The notes under the pieces were generated by a model. That model had not been told where the DNA came from. It did no database searches and saw only the letters and a program-made list of their open reading frames with translations. A stretch of DNA of 64,000 nucleotides, taken from NCBI GenBank assembly GCA_004352715.1, contig SCFE01000036.1, positions 700,218 through 764,217 of the forward strand, in the 5' to 3' direction. The stretch is from Hofstenia miamia (lineage: Eukaryota; Xenacoelomorpha; Acoela). The position numbers and the translations under genes are program-made. Numbering within the stretch: position 1 is the stretch's first letter; the number at the start of each line of letters is the position of its first letter. Of the stretch, positions 24,967 through 36,429 are shown one piece after another.

Positions 24967-26254
24967 GTAAGAGAATTAAATGTGAAATGAAAGGTGAAAA
25001 TTCTCGTCTGCTTTCAGTTTTTAGATATTTTTAGTTGGTAAATTATTATTATTAGTGTTTAAAAATTGTTTATAGAAATCACAAATTGTAAAAAATGTCT
25101 GCGTTACTTAGGGTTAGAGCTACAATCGCTTCAAAATGTTCATACTAAAACAAACAATTAAAATAGAAAAGTACGTTGTAAAATTAGTTAAAACTTGGCA
25201 GTGTAAAAGAGGCAGCAAATTTGATTTTTATGACGTTAATGTTGAGTAAAGAAGTTAAATTATGTTTCTACGTAACTGCACTGGTTGTTGAAGAGGTTTT
25301 CACCTCATTGACATGGTCGTATAGTATGTAGGTTTGAATGAGTAACAAATTTTTACTTTCACATTCGTAATTACTAAGATTTTTTGAGATAATAGTTTCT
25401 TACAATGATGCACTCATCCACGAATGAGAATGCCATTGTACCCAGTGTTGGTAAAGATTCAGGCAAATATTTTTCCTATTATTCTATTAAAGTTTTCCTT
25501 GTTTAATGTCAATGGTTTACTAAACCTTTAGCAAAACTGGACATTAAATGAAACTTTATACGCAGCATGACCCAATAGATTTATATTCCAGCCATTAAAC
25601 TTAGGAGCATTGGTTGTTTTGGAAATGTGCTTTTTATTTTTAAATTAACTCTGTAATAAAATTCAATCTCTGATTAGTGATATCTAAGAGCTTAGCAGAC
25701 ACCGGTAACTTGCCACCAGAGTGCGTATTGGGTTGTATTCACAACTTTTCACGAGCAAATTTTGCCTAAATCTTCCCAAAACGCAACTTTTGTTCACCAC
25801 GGAGAGTTTTAAGCAAAATTTCAACAGATTTCGTATCAAGGTTTGTTTAAACTGTAGGTGTAGTTGAATTTAGACTCATGGTCAGCGAACTCACCTTATG
25901 TGAAACTCAGACTCAATTTCAAGGACGGATTATGCTGGTCAATAGAAACAACTTAATCAATTTTGAAACACATTCAAGTAAAATTGCAGCAGTTCTTGGA
26001 ATCCCGGAACTTCGGAAATATCTTACATAAGTGTTATTATTGGGGAGCAACAAGACGATAACAGGAAGAATTTGAAAACTGCATCACATAAGAAAGAACC
26101 ACTTGTTTCATGTGATATTGAGTGTACATTCTTCTCTTTGGGAGAACATACAATTGCTACATAATGTGCTGATTTTGCTGAGGAATAATAAAATTTCTTC
26201 GTTTATCTTTTTCTAACTCCATTATTTGAAAATTTTTACGTTTTTTATCGTAAT

Positions 26255-26350
26255 TTATTTCATTTTGTACGCAACGAAATCCGCCTTCTGCTTGCCACCT
26301 TTGAATTTGTTATACGATCCAAAGCCATGCAGCCTTTGGCCGCGGGTATA
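26255..26350 (-). CDS. Possible C-terminal coding fragment, Lys/Gly-rich
   Basis: On the minus strand a GC-richer patch reads YTRGQRLHGFGSYNKFKGG followed by KQKADFVAYKMK and a TAA at 26255-26257. Codon use is better than in the other two frames. No clear acceptor precedes it. It could be a terminal exon or a retrocopied fragment of a small basic protein. Unrecognised. Confidence 0.25.
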   Translation of the reverse strand, partial: YTRGQRLHGFGSYNKFKGGKQKADFVAYKMK

Positions 26351-26439
26351 AATCGAAACAAATATATTTGAAATGTATAAAAGAGATCTTACAAGAAATC
26401 ACTTGAACCGAATTAATGACCGAACATTTGACACCTCTA

Positions 26440-26830
26440 ATTAGTTATATATACATTAGTGATGTGTGGGTGCGAGTACTACCCACAGGTACCCGAGCTT
26501 ACCTGCATAATTATAATTATTATCGGGTACGGGGGGGTACGAAGCTTTCAATTCCACATTGTGTATTTTAAATAAGATTTCGATCAAATAATTAATTTAT
26601 AAATAATGTGTGGAACCAACTGCCATATAATGAAGTTTGATTGGACATTTTTGAATTGTTTAATAGCAGCAAAGAAAAATTCACTCTCATGTACGAAGGA
26701 CACGGATAAAAATTTCTCTCGGGGAACGGGTGTGTACGGTAAGTTGACTCGATTCTCGAGTGGAGTAGAGTTGGATTTCGAATCTCGAGTCCAAGTACGA
26801 AAAACTAAATTCGAGCAGTTACATTTGTAA
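26440..26830. mobile_element. Decayed transposon-derived segment
   Basis: It starts near 26457 with TAGTGATGTGTGGGTGCGAG, a typical hAT-type terminal motif, followed by inverted GGTACCCG/CGGGTAC motifs. A patch of inverted CTCGAGTC/GACTCGA motifs lies at 26745-26800. The matching right end and target duplication were not found, so the element is incomplete or composite. The short frames through this region are not genes. Confidence 0.45.
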
Positions 26831-28474
26831 TTGGCTAAAAATTTGTAATTGACAATTATTGTATATAGATATAGCATTAAGCAATCAATGTTAATATTGT
26901 TAACCTTAAACAGAATGGCGCTCAGTTTAAAGGACAAACCGTTTTGTCAAATTTACAAGAATTTTCCACAAGGATACAACCAAATTTGAAAATCTTGGGG
27001 CATAGGTGGGTCTATTGATGAACATACTTTAATGCAATGTTGAAGATTTCTAATAAAGCGTATTGCTGTGGCAGAAGTTGTTGAAAATATTAACAAGTTT
27101 TCTTTGAAAATTTCTAATTTTTGAAAAAAATTTAAATTCTCACTATACTTAGTGTTCATATGTTTAAAACGTTTTGAGCTCATGGAGGCAACAAAGAACT
27201 TTGACTGTTTCTTGAAATGTGCAAAGATATTCCAAACCCGTCGAAACGTGCCGTGTGCAAAGTCAGATTAAGCATAACATTAATGGTTTATGAGTTGTAA
27301 ACGTTTAAAATGTGGTATAGGATCATGAAAAATTCTCAAAAAAATCCCCAGGCTGTTTAAGATTAAATTGAAGAAAGAATGACCTGTCAAATATCACTTG
27401 AATAAGTGTGAAGTTTGTTTACCAACATGAAATCGTGACCTTTGGTAATGAAGTCTTAATATAACTTTTTCGAAAGACTAGATAATGAAACTCTATGTTA
27501 AAAATTTAAAAGGGAGAGGCTATCAAAGTAATATCAATCAATTCTAGCAATTTGATGTTAGTAACGATCATTCGATAGACAATACGACTCAACCCCAATG
27601 ATTCTGAAAGAAATTTTTCCTTTAGAAAATTATATTACATTAAGCAAACATACACTGTACTATTCAAATAAATATCTGTTAAATGTGTGGATTTCGTATA
27701 TTTGGTTAGGTTAGGTGAATGACTTGTTTTATTGACAAGTAAAATAATTGGTTAAACTTTGTTAAAGGTTTCTACAGTAGTAAATAGTATATTAATTAAT
27801 TTATATACAGATATTAAAAATGCCAAGTAGATGAAATATTTCTTGTCACATAAATTATAAATTCAGCACATGGCAGTTTCTTATCAGAAAAAATACTGAT
27901 ACAATTTTGTAAATATTTCCAGTTGACATTCAAATACAATTAAATTAGAATCCCTATCTAACTATAGCTGTAGACATAAAGTTAACAATAAATCAAACAG
28001 CTATATCATAATCTGAATAGCGCCGGCGTGATGGCGCCTATTAAGTTTTATGATAGAAAGGAATGTCACGCATTATTCCCTTCCGAAATACGAAGTAACA
28101 CTAAAAATACAATTACTGACAAATAACCATTTCAATGTAATACACTGTAGCGGAGGTGGAGGCGCGTGGAGGCAATAGAATGGACAGACGGATTCCAATA
28201 GTCTTAGAGATAAAAGACATATATTCGAAAGAGCAAATGCGATGTTTCGTTTGGGACTATTTTGGTAGATTCAAGCGCATTAAAACAACTTCAACGCACC
28301 CTATTTATTGAACATGCCAATTCTGCGTGTATACAACATTTATATTTAGGTTCAGTGAAACTTCAGTCAAAATAACTGCATTAAATTGCTTAAAACGAAG
28401 ATAATGAGCGTCGTAATCAGTGTGTCGGCATGTTTTTATCACCACCAGATAGAGGAGTGTCTCCTTCCATTTAC

Positions 28475-28559
28475 ATTCATAAACCGCGATCTGGTGCTGC
28501 CCATTGAGACGATCACTGACTTTGTGCACGGCATACCTCAATGGGTGTTGAAGGACTAT
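28475..28559 (-). CDS. Internal exon 1 (visible) of an unidentified large minus-strand gene
   Basis: An 85-nt exon in a GC-richer patch. The minus-strand acceptor is ...GTTTCTTGATATGTAG and the donor GTAAAT. The first frame is open through 28 codons (IVLQHPLRYAVHKVSDRLNG then QHQIAVYE) and leaves one base that joins exon 23222-23345. It begins in phase 0, so at least one upstream exon is expected at higher coordinates; none was found. Together with the exons at 23222, 20022 and 7374 it gives about 153 residues with no phase conflict across introns of 5.1, 3.0 and 12.6 kb. This part looks folded, while the later exons look disordered and Ser-rich. No family recognised. The opposite strand is also open here (28386-28664) but lacks a donor. 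Confidence 0.5.
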
Positions 28560-31090
28560 CTACATATCAAGAAACAGTTAAAGTTCGTTGTTTATCCCAT
28601 TGACTATAAATCTTATATTTCTAGAGAATTTAAAATTTTTCATATTTTTTATGCAAAATCGTAATCTTCTGAAGTACTTTAGGCACAGCAACATACTTTA
28701 GTACAAACTTTCAACATTAAATTCAAGTACGTTGACCAATAGGTGTGCCCATGCCTCACGATTTCCAGATTTCCTAATGGGCTTGGAGAATTTTTTTTAT
28801 AAATGTCCGTTTAAATGGACATCAGGCTGCTTAAGGCTAAGGTCATCGTGATCATAATGTTTGGCTTTTCTAAAAATGTTTTTTTTTTATTTTGTAAATT
28901 TAAAATTTACAGTATTGAAAATTTGCCAATTATTGTGTCAAAATGACGTCAAAACATCAGAGAATTACGGTTAATCAATTTGCGTTTATATTTACGTGTT
29001 AAACGGGGCGAAAAGCGGACCTAATTCCACCTCTGCATGATAGTGTATGCCTTGATCTCGCTATAATGGAAACTTAACAAATAATTTAAACTAATAACAA
29101 TTAATCAGGGCAGCGAGTACGTAAAAGATCGAGCAGCTGCAATGATTTAAGCTGCTGTGGGATTAAGAAATAACTATTCAAACGCCGAGGTATACTAGGC
29201 TATAAAGCCAAGTCAACCAATTTGCATAGTGGAATATATATAATACAATTTCTATTTAGTTGAATATAGGGAAAACATCACAACAACTTTAAAATTGTAA
29301 CTATGCTACATCAACAATTAGGAAACTACGAGAGGTCACATTTTCTTAAAGAATTTGGCCGAGACAAGACAGTATATTATTCATATATCGCAGATTTTTT
29401 CACCAAAAGCCATTTAACAATAACCTAAACTTGTAAAGCTTTACGGAGATCAAAGTAGAATTATGTAGATTAAAGTAGCCTTATGTTTTACCAGCAAACT
29501 TAATTTACTGTATCACTGAATGTACATTAGGGCACCCAAACTATACTGTTAATTCCGATAGCGTTTGTATTTTACAACTTGAGAATAGCTAGGAGACTAG
29601 AGTAAAAATTATCAAGCCTAGAATTCCACAAAACGGTCTCGATAGTCATACGGTCCCTCATAATTCTTTGATAAGGGAATTAAAAATGAAGTAAATCAAA
29701 TTATTCCAAACACCTCAGCGATAATTTGAATTCGAGACTAGCTAGGTTATAAGTGATTAAAATATTGCATTACAAGTATTATAAATTACTGAATTATTCA
29801 TGCTTAGCAGAGCCAACAAATGTTATCTATGCTAAACAAAGATTTATAACTGTAGCACTAGACTGAGTTCACTCTTTATTAGCCGTAGCATATTTTTGTG
29901 ACTTTGTACCAACTGTCCTCAAATTCTTCTTTAAAATGCTTTATATTTATTTCGAAACAAATTTACACAACGTTTGTAAATTCTAACAGGGTTACTGTAA
30001 GAATAAGAACTAGGATTTTACGTGGCTAGGATTTTCTTCATTCCAGCTTCATAAAATTTTCTTGTCCCATACTCTCATTGATCCCACAGCATAACTTCAA
30101 TTTTAAGTAAAATTAGTAAAAATTATGAGTAATATTCTGAAATTCGTGATTCTAGATTCTTCATTTTTTGGTCTCAGTCCCATTAAGTTTTTTGATCCAG
30201 GTTACAGTCCCATGGGACTAAACGGTTAAGCGGAACTCTAGTAAAAGCGAAGCTATTCCCACATAACGCAACAATTCATTTATAAGAAAAATTGATTGAA
30301 AATAATTAAATAATCAATTCTGACAGTGACAGCGACTAGCCTACAACAATCCCTTATTGTGGAGTTTAGCAAACTAAATGTTGTTGTAATGCTTTTTGAG
30401 AAACTAAGATATGCCTTGCAAGGGAAAGGCTAGCATAGCTGAGGGGGAAATATTCTGCAGCATTAATCATTCATGTTAAGAATTCAATTTATTCCTTAAT
30501 TCCTGTAACATGTTACAGTTTTCGTTACAACTGACAAATAAAAACGCTCGTAATAAATACGTCATTAAATTTGTTTATTCCATATAACTATAATAACACT
30601 ATTTCCACATGGAGGGGTTGATTCCGCTCTTATAAATATTCTAAGTTATAGATTTTCGAAAATCCTCAAAATTCTGTGTTTTTCTGACTTTTATTCGACC
30701 GGAGGGAGTTGATATTGAGCCCAACGCTTCCGTCGCTTTAAAACGTTAATGCCATTAGCTAAAATTTATCAATGGCTAATAGCCATTGGCCAGCGATGAT
30801 TCGACCGTTATTAGAAAAAAATATGCCTCGAGGTAGACAGCCAAAATGGGAAATTTTGTTACTAATGGGATTTTGGAAGTTTATAGTTCATTGGAAAGAG
30901 CAACACTAGAGGAAGGTTTCATCTGAAGGTCCAAAAGCCAAAAACCCAAGATCAAATTAGCCAGATCCAAAAAACGTAAAAAATTTGAAATTTTTTTGTC
31001 GAGTTGGCCGGATATAGCTCGATCAATTTTTGTCCAATATTAAAAATTTTTGCATGAGTATTTGAACCATCGATCGAACTGTATTTTGCA
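28560..31090. other. Non-coding stretch
   Basis: AT-rich. It should contain intron or upstream sequence of the minus-strand gene. No phase-0 donor exon could be supported. A short imperfect hairpin around GCCATTAGC/GCTAATAGC occurs at about 30750-30785. Confidence 0.35.
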
Positions 31091-31092
31091 TA

Positions 31093-31211
31093 TAAATTTA
31101 ACATAGTAAGCATTAATCGGCCAGAATGCTGTCGATCAAGTACCCAGCAGTGAATAAACAAACTTGATCGACCAGTATTCTGGTCGATTACTGCTTACTA
31201 TGTTAAATTTA
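31093..31211. mobile_element. 119-bp hairpin element with about 48-bp inverted arms
   Basis: The arms 31093-31140 and 31163-31211 are near-perfect inverted repeats (starting TAAATTTAACATAGTAAGCA) around a loop of about 22 bases. The arms differ at only a few positions. Both outer ends are TA, as expected for a Tc1/mariner-type MITE with a TA duplication, but so short an element could also be a foldback repeat. Confidence 0.6.
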
Positions 31212-31720
31212 TTTTATAGATTGAGAAACAACCTGACCAAATTTGAAGCAATTTCACCCAACTCTTCTCTTGCTATAGGACTTTTGTCAACAATATTTTC
31301 AACATTTTGATTATGACATGATGCGTTTTTGTTTCCTATTTCAACACTATATATCAGGTGTAAAGTAAATGGCCTCCCATGCATACATTAACCAGGTTTT
31401 AGTCAATTCAAAAAGCATAATGAAACCTGTCATATTGAAATAGTCCAAAACTTCAGAAAATCCCCCATTTTTTGGCTACCCAGTCATCAAATATCTAGTA
31501 CATCCTGTTCTATAGGAAGGATTGTTTTTGTTACGTACAAAATTTCATACAAAAATCTTTTGTAGAAAAATTTCTATTAGCATGGAAGGAGGCGGGTTGA
31601 ATTAACCCAATAGCGTTAAATTTTTACACGCAGTAACGTCATATATACATTATTCGTTTAGAAATAAAATGCATTTATTACATACAGTCAACATTTTATA
31701 CTTTTAAATTTTTTGCTTCA

Positions 31721-31723
31721 GGT
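31721..31723 (+). promoter_or_regulatory. Candidate recursive (zero-exon) splice site
   Basis: A T-rich tract, CTTTTAAATTTTTTGCTTCAG, runs directly into GTAAGA, juxtaposing a 3' and a 5' splice site as in ratchet points of long introns. Alternatively GTAAGA begins a short coding exon, since the frame from here is open for about 25 codons. No host gene on the plus strand is established. Confidence 0.3.
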
Positions 31724-32063
31724 AAGAAAAATGGCAAATGTCAGTGTTCAGTTGAATAGTTTTTTTGCAAAATTCAGTTTCTGTTCGTCAAAATATTAAT
31801 CATACAGTCATCTTATCTCAAATGATAAAAAGAGTGGAAACAGGATGTTTGACTAATAAAAGGAACTTAGTATTCTTGACAGAACTTAGCGCACTGTAGT
31901 TACTATAACCATGATATGTCACAAACATTGCTGTTAACTGAAAGTATAACTGAATCGATATTTTAAAGATTTGTAACCTCACAATATTATATAGGGACAA
32001 CCAAAAACGCCGAGAGAAATCTCTTAGAAGGGCAAATATTTTTTTGCAAGTGTATATACTTAA

Positions 32064-32701
32064 CAGTTAGAACCTGTTTACATTTTTACTACGTGGACAC
32101 AGTTTGGGGTACTTTTTGTACCCCACAGATATTATTGAATAATATAAATAGTTTATTGCTTAAACAAGTTTTACAAAGATGCGAGTTACACAAAACAGTT
32201 TCTCATTTGGTCAAATGAAGCATAATCTGATATTCAGCTTTCTTATGTTCTTTTGAGGGCCAACTCTGTCCAGCAATACTTCGTCATCATAAGTAACTCA
32301 TTTACGTCCTACGCAATATTTTATAGGAATGAGAAATGGTGTAAACAGACCTAGTTGTAACACGTATGTTGCGGGCCTACCGGGCCCAGGTGGGCCACGG
32401 GCTGGGCCGTGGCGAAAAAATCATTATTGTGGGATGTGGAGGGGACTCGGCCAGAAATTCATGAACTATTGGTTGAAGCGAGGGATAAAAGGCTTTGGCT
32501 ACTTTTGCAAAAGAATATATTTTAAATAATTTCTATGTATATTATGAGTTTGTTTCACGGATTGTGTTCAATAAGGCTCGTAATTAATATGGATTTTATT
32601 GTATTTCAATATAATTTGTTTATTAACAGCTTTGATAGTAAAATACCGACTATTTAACTAAAGATTGCGGGCCTAGGTTTGGCAATTAAGCAAAGTTGGA
32701 C
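32064..32701 (+). mobile_element. 5' fragment of a TTAA-flanked piggyBac-like element, copy 1
   Basis: Starts with TTAA (32060-32063) then CAGTTAGAA. It contains the palindrome GGGGTACTTTTTGTACCCC and is nearly identical over about 640 bases to 33337-33967. It stops at a single N (32703). TTAA is the usual target of piggyBac elements, though CAGTTA is not a usual piggyBac terminus. The internal frame 32329-32529 has no recognised similarity. Confidence 0.6.
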
Positions 32702-32896
32702 ANTCAAGCTCTGCAAAACTACGGAAGTTAAGATCTAGATAAAATTGACTTATAAATTTGTTTTATGATTTTATTTTGGTTTTTATATGCTCAATATATT
32801 ATACCACATGAATGAACTAAATTTGTAATCACTGTTTTGAAAATCATTAATGGCCTAATCTGGGCAACAGCTGTTACTAGAAACCACAAGCTTCGC

Positions 32897-32942
32897 ATCC
32901 AGATCGAGGAGTTCGTAAATTTACGAACTCCTCGATCCAGAT
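32897..32942. repeat. 30-bp perfect palindrome between 8-bp direct repeats
   Basis: The octamer ATCCAGAT occurs at 32897-32904 and 32935-32942. Between them is a spacer-free perfect palindrome of two 15-base arms, the left arm being CGAGGAGTTCGTAAA. The structure looks like an 8-bp target duplication around two directly fused terminal inverted repeats. Confidence 0.85.
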
Positions 32943-33336
32943 TATACACAAATGTAAACATCGCAGAGATCCATGTAGTGTTATTAATTTTTTTAAAATA
33001 TTTTTTACTTTTGCATCCCATAATCTTCCTGTATTTCAATAATTGTAATATTCATTTATTCTTGTATGCAAGGTTTGGCGCATTCGCACAACGTACCCTC
33101 TGATGCTGACGCATAGTTTGAATTACTCAGTGTTTACTTTTCGAATATAGTAAGAATCAGGGGTGCCGTTTATGGTATGACCATATATGGTAGCAGTCCA
33201 TAATGGCCATATTTTAACTTTCGTCCATATATTATGGCCATTATGTAAAATATGGTGAATGACGGTGACGAAATATACGTAGAACGCATGTGGTAATACG
33301 TAATGCCAATTAAATGTAGTGATTTCTAATATTTAA

Positions 33337-35354
33337 CAGTTAGAAGCGGTTTACTTTTTTACTACGTGGACACGGTTTGGGGTACTTTTTGTACCCCACA
33401 GATATTGAATAATACAAATAGTTTACGGCTTAAACAAGTTTTACAAAAATGCGAGTTACACAAAACAGTTTCTCATTTGGTCAAATGAAGCATAATCTGA
33501 TATTCAGCTTTCTTATGTTTTTTGAGGGCCGGTCCTGTCCAGCAATACTTCGCTATCATAAGTGACTCACTTACGCCCTACGCAATATTTCGTAGGAATG
33601 AGCAATGGTGTAAACAGGCCTAGTTGTAACACGTATGTTGCGGGCCTACCGGGCCACAGGCTGGCCCGAGGCGAAAAAATCATTATTGTGGGATGTGGAG
33701 GGGAATTGGCCAGAAATTCATGAACTACTGGTTGAAGTGAGGGCCAAAGGGCTTTGGCTGCTTTTGCAAAAGAATACATTTTAAATAACTTCAATGTATA
33801 TTATGAGTTTGTTTTACGGATTGTGTTCAATAAGGCTCGTAATTAATATGGACTTTATTGTATTTCAATATAATTTGTTTGTTAACACCTTTGATTGTTT
33901 TTAGTAAAATACGGACTATTTAACTAAAGATTGCGGGACTAGGTTTGGCAATTAAGCCAAGTTGGACACGTCTGCCGAACTGATCCAGACCAATTTTGAG
34001 ACAGTACGTGAGCTGTGGGTTTGGGTCAGGCTAAAAACAGCGAGCCTCTACCTCTACAGCTTGGGCATAGAAAATTTTAAGGATTTTCTTGAATTTTCTA
34101 AGTAATTTAAAATACAAAAGAAAGCTCCGCCAGATTTATCATTAACCAATCCTCCTCGAATCGAATCATAAAAAACTATAAAACTCCATTAAAAAGTCAT
34201 GAAGACACTTTAGAATCCTACTTTTTGCTAAAAAAAATCGTTTGAGTACTAATTGTAAAGGTCAAAGTATTGCCTGTTTTCATATGTTATGGTTCTGATA
34301 ATGATGGCAAACTCTAGTCGTTCTTGAATGCTATGAAGGAGTGAAATCATACTTTTGAATTTATTTTTCGAAACCTCCTACATAATGTTTTATACAAATG
34401 AGTATGCAAACGACTACCCAGTCAAAAATCAAGTTTCGCAAATGCATCCTAATTCATCCTATTGATGTCGCAGGTGTCTCATATCCTAGTGAGACGCTTT
34501 TAGGATGCTGATGTTCTGCAGATGTCTCATTAGGTTATTGCTGATACATCTCATGAGATTACATTGAGATGCCACTTCAGAATTAGTGTATAATTAAAGC
34601 AATGTAAAAATAATCTATGCAAAATGTCAGCAGTAACTGAGANTGCAGTGGAATGCTAAATTTAATGATTATACCTACCAATAACTCTGTTTTAAATCCT
34701 TACCTCATTATAATAATCGTATCTAGTTATTTGAGCATAATTTTGCCGGATCTAGCCATTGAAATGAAAAACATTCCAGACCACATCCTATCCATAACTG
34801 CAAAGAAGAACCTTCATGCTAAGTTTGTCTCATTAATTCCTTTCTATCTGATATACATGTATCAATTTCGTAATATCAAATATTTTATCGTAAAATGCAA
34901 AAATGCTAGGCCTACTTCTTTTTCAAAAAGGTCGTATTATTGTTGAATATCCGTCTACAACAACTTTTGAAAGGTGTTTTTTGCAAAAGAATATTCCAAT
35001 ATTTTTATTCATTTTGAAGTCAGTCATTCTAGAATACATTCTTAGACAAAGCTATCTGTTTATATAATTTAACTATAAAATATTGTGTAGCACACTACAT
35101 TTTTCAAGATGGAAGAGTCAATCTAATTAGTCAGAATGTCTGGGGTACAAAAAGTACCCCAAACTGTCTCTACGTAGTATACAACAATATTTCAGGTCGT
35201 TGTGCTCAAATTATGTTGAAACTTTAAAATATAGTATTTCTATGATTTTCATGAAAAGTCAATCAATATCAATAAGTTATATATAAATCTTTCCAAACTG
35301 TTGAAGAATTAAAAGCTCTGGGGTACGAAAAGTACCCCAAACCGTCGTTAACTG
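33337..35354 (+). mobile_element. TTAA-flanked piggyBac-like element, copy 2
   Basis: TTAA at 33333-33336 is followed by CAGTTAGAA. The right end TTAACTG is followed by TTAA at 35355-35358, so the ends are inverted and the target is duplicated. Subterminal palindromes of the form GGGGTACnnnnnGTACCCC occur near 33380, 35145 and 35320. Length about 2.0 kb, with a single N at 34643. The frame 34653-34946 has no recognisable transposase motif, so the element is probably non-autonomous or decayed. An internal piece (34887-35023) recurs at 43488-43624. Confidence 0.6.
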
Positions 35355-35763
35355 TTAAAAACTACTTGCATGTTCAAAACATTTTTAATAGTACATGTAT
35401 ATCTCACATATATACATCTATATACATTAGAATTGATAAATGGAAACATCAATTTCATACAGTAGAAATATTTTCCAATAGATTTTACGTAATTAATACT
35501 AACTGCATTTTAAATTTCAAGTGTATATAAAAAATTTGGCGTTTCGATTTTATTAAACTAATCAATTCAATCAACTTGCTATGAAAGGGGGTGGGGCAGC
35601 TGCCCCCTCTTTGCCACCCCCTCTTTCTCGCGACGTCATTATATATGTCGTTTGTGTATTCGTGCATTGTGGCAGTATATTGATCATATCCTTAACAAAA
35701 ACAGTGGAAATGGTTTACGACTTCCACAAATGCTAAATTCAAAGAAACAAGTAAAATATCTTA

Positions 35764-36064
35764 ATGAAACCATTCAAAAGTAAAAGTAAACAGTCAATAA
35801 AAATCTGTGCATCCAACAATTTTGCAAATGGGATACACCCACGCTTAACGTCTGATGGAATAACAAAACAACACAATGAGTCATTAGCAGCAATAGCACA
35901 CAATCACAAAGAAGTGAACACTGGCATTATACACATGGGGAATACCTCGACCTTTTCAATTATAGAAAGATTAGCACATTTCAATGGCTGTAGACAAAAT
36001 AATGTGAATGACATCTGCAGGACAAAAAATATTAGTACCCTGGGAAGTTTCGAGATTAAATGTC
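35764..36064 (+). CDS. Candidate 5' coding exon, unidentified
   Basis: An ATG at 35764 (first codon after an in-frame TAA) opens a frame of 100 codons up to a perfect donor GTAAGT at 36065, leaving one base. The product is hydrophilic and Asn/His/Lys-rich: MKPFKSKSKQSIKICASNNF near the start, and GIIHMGNTSTFSIIERLAHF in the middle. The composition is more protein-like than in surrounding chance frames. The minus strand also has a strong acceptor (TTTTTTGTCCTGCAG near 36014) with a shorter open frame. No family recognised. Confidence 0.35.
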
Positions 36065-36071
36065 GTAAGTA

Positions 36072-36375
36072 GCGTACACACTTACAACTTTGCGCGCAAC
36101 CTTACTTGATTTAATTAGGCGCACAACCAAAAGTTGGAGGTTTGTACGCGATTCTAACGATTGTGTCATTTCTCACTGAGAAATAATTTAACCGCGCCTT
36201 ATCATTTACGTAAATGATTAAAATTACGCAAGAGCCTTTCAAAACGATGTCTTCTTTCTTCTGAATGCTTGATTTTATTGGTTGTAGTGCATTTTACTGG
36301 TAGATTTAATTTTTAAAAATGGTAATAAATATAATTCAACCAAAAAGCTGTGCACAAAGTTGTAAGTGTGTACGC
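36072..36375. mobile_element. 304-bp MITE with GCGTACAC ends
   Basis: The left end GCGTACACACTTACAACTTT is the reverse complement of the right end, and the match continues a few bases further. No clear target duplication was found. The right half and its flank (about 36230-36428) resemble 51450-51616, with shared segments TATTGGTTGTA and CAATAAAT plus GTGCACA/AGTTGTAA motifs, so this is a small dispersed family. Confidence 0.6.
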
Positions 36376-36429
36376 AAAATATTTTTGTGTGAACTTTATA
36401 ATTACCCAAAAATTGCGCACAAAGTTACA

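Noticed and set aside
25443-25470. CAGTGTTGG terminus resembling the 404-bp M ITE family
   Set aside because: The adjoining sequence does not match that family and no right end is present.
25894-25935. Minus-strand acceptor and GTGAGT donor around a 40-base segment
   Set aside because: All frames contain a stop; could only be a non-coding exon, with no further support.
33158-33260. CAGGGGTGCC followed by CCATATATGG-type repeats, a hAT-like 5' end
   Set aside because: No opposite end or target duplication found before the next element.
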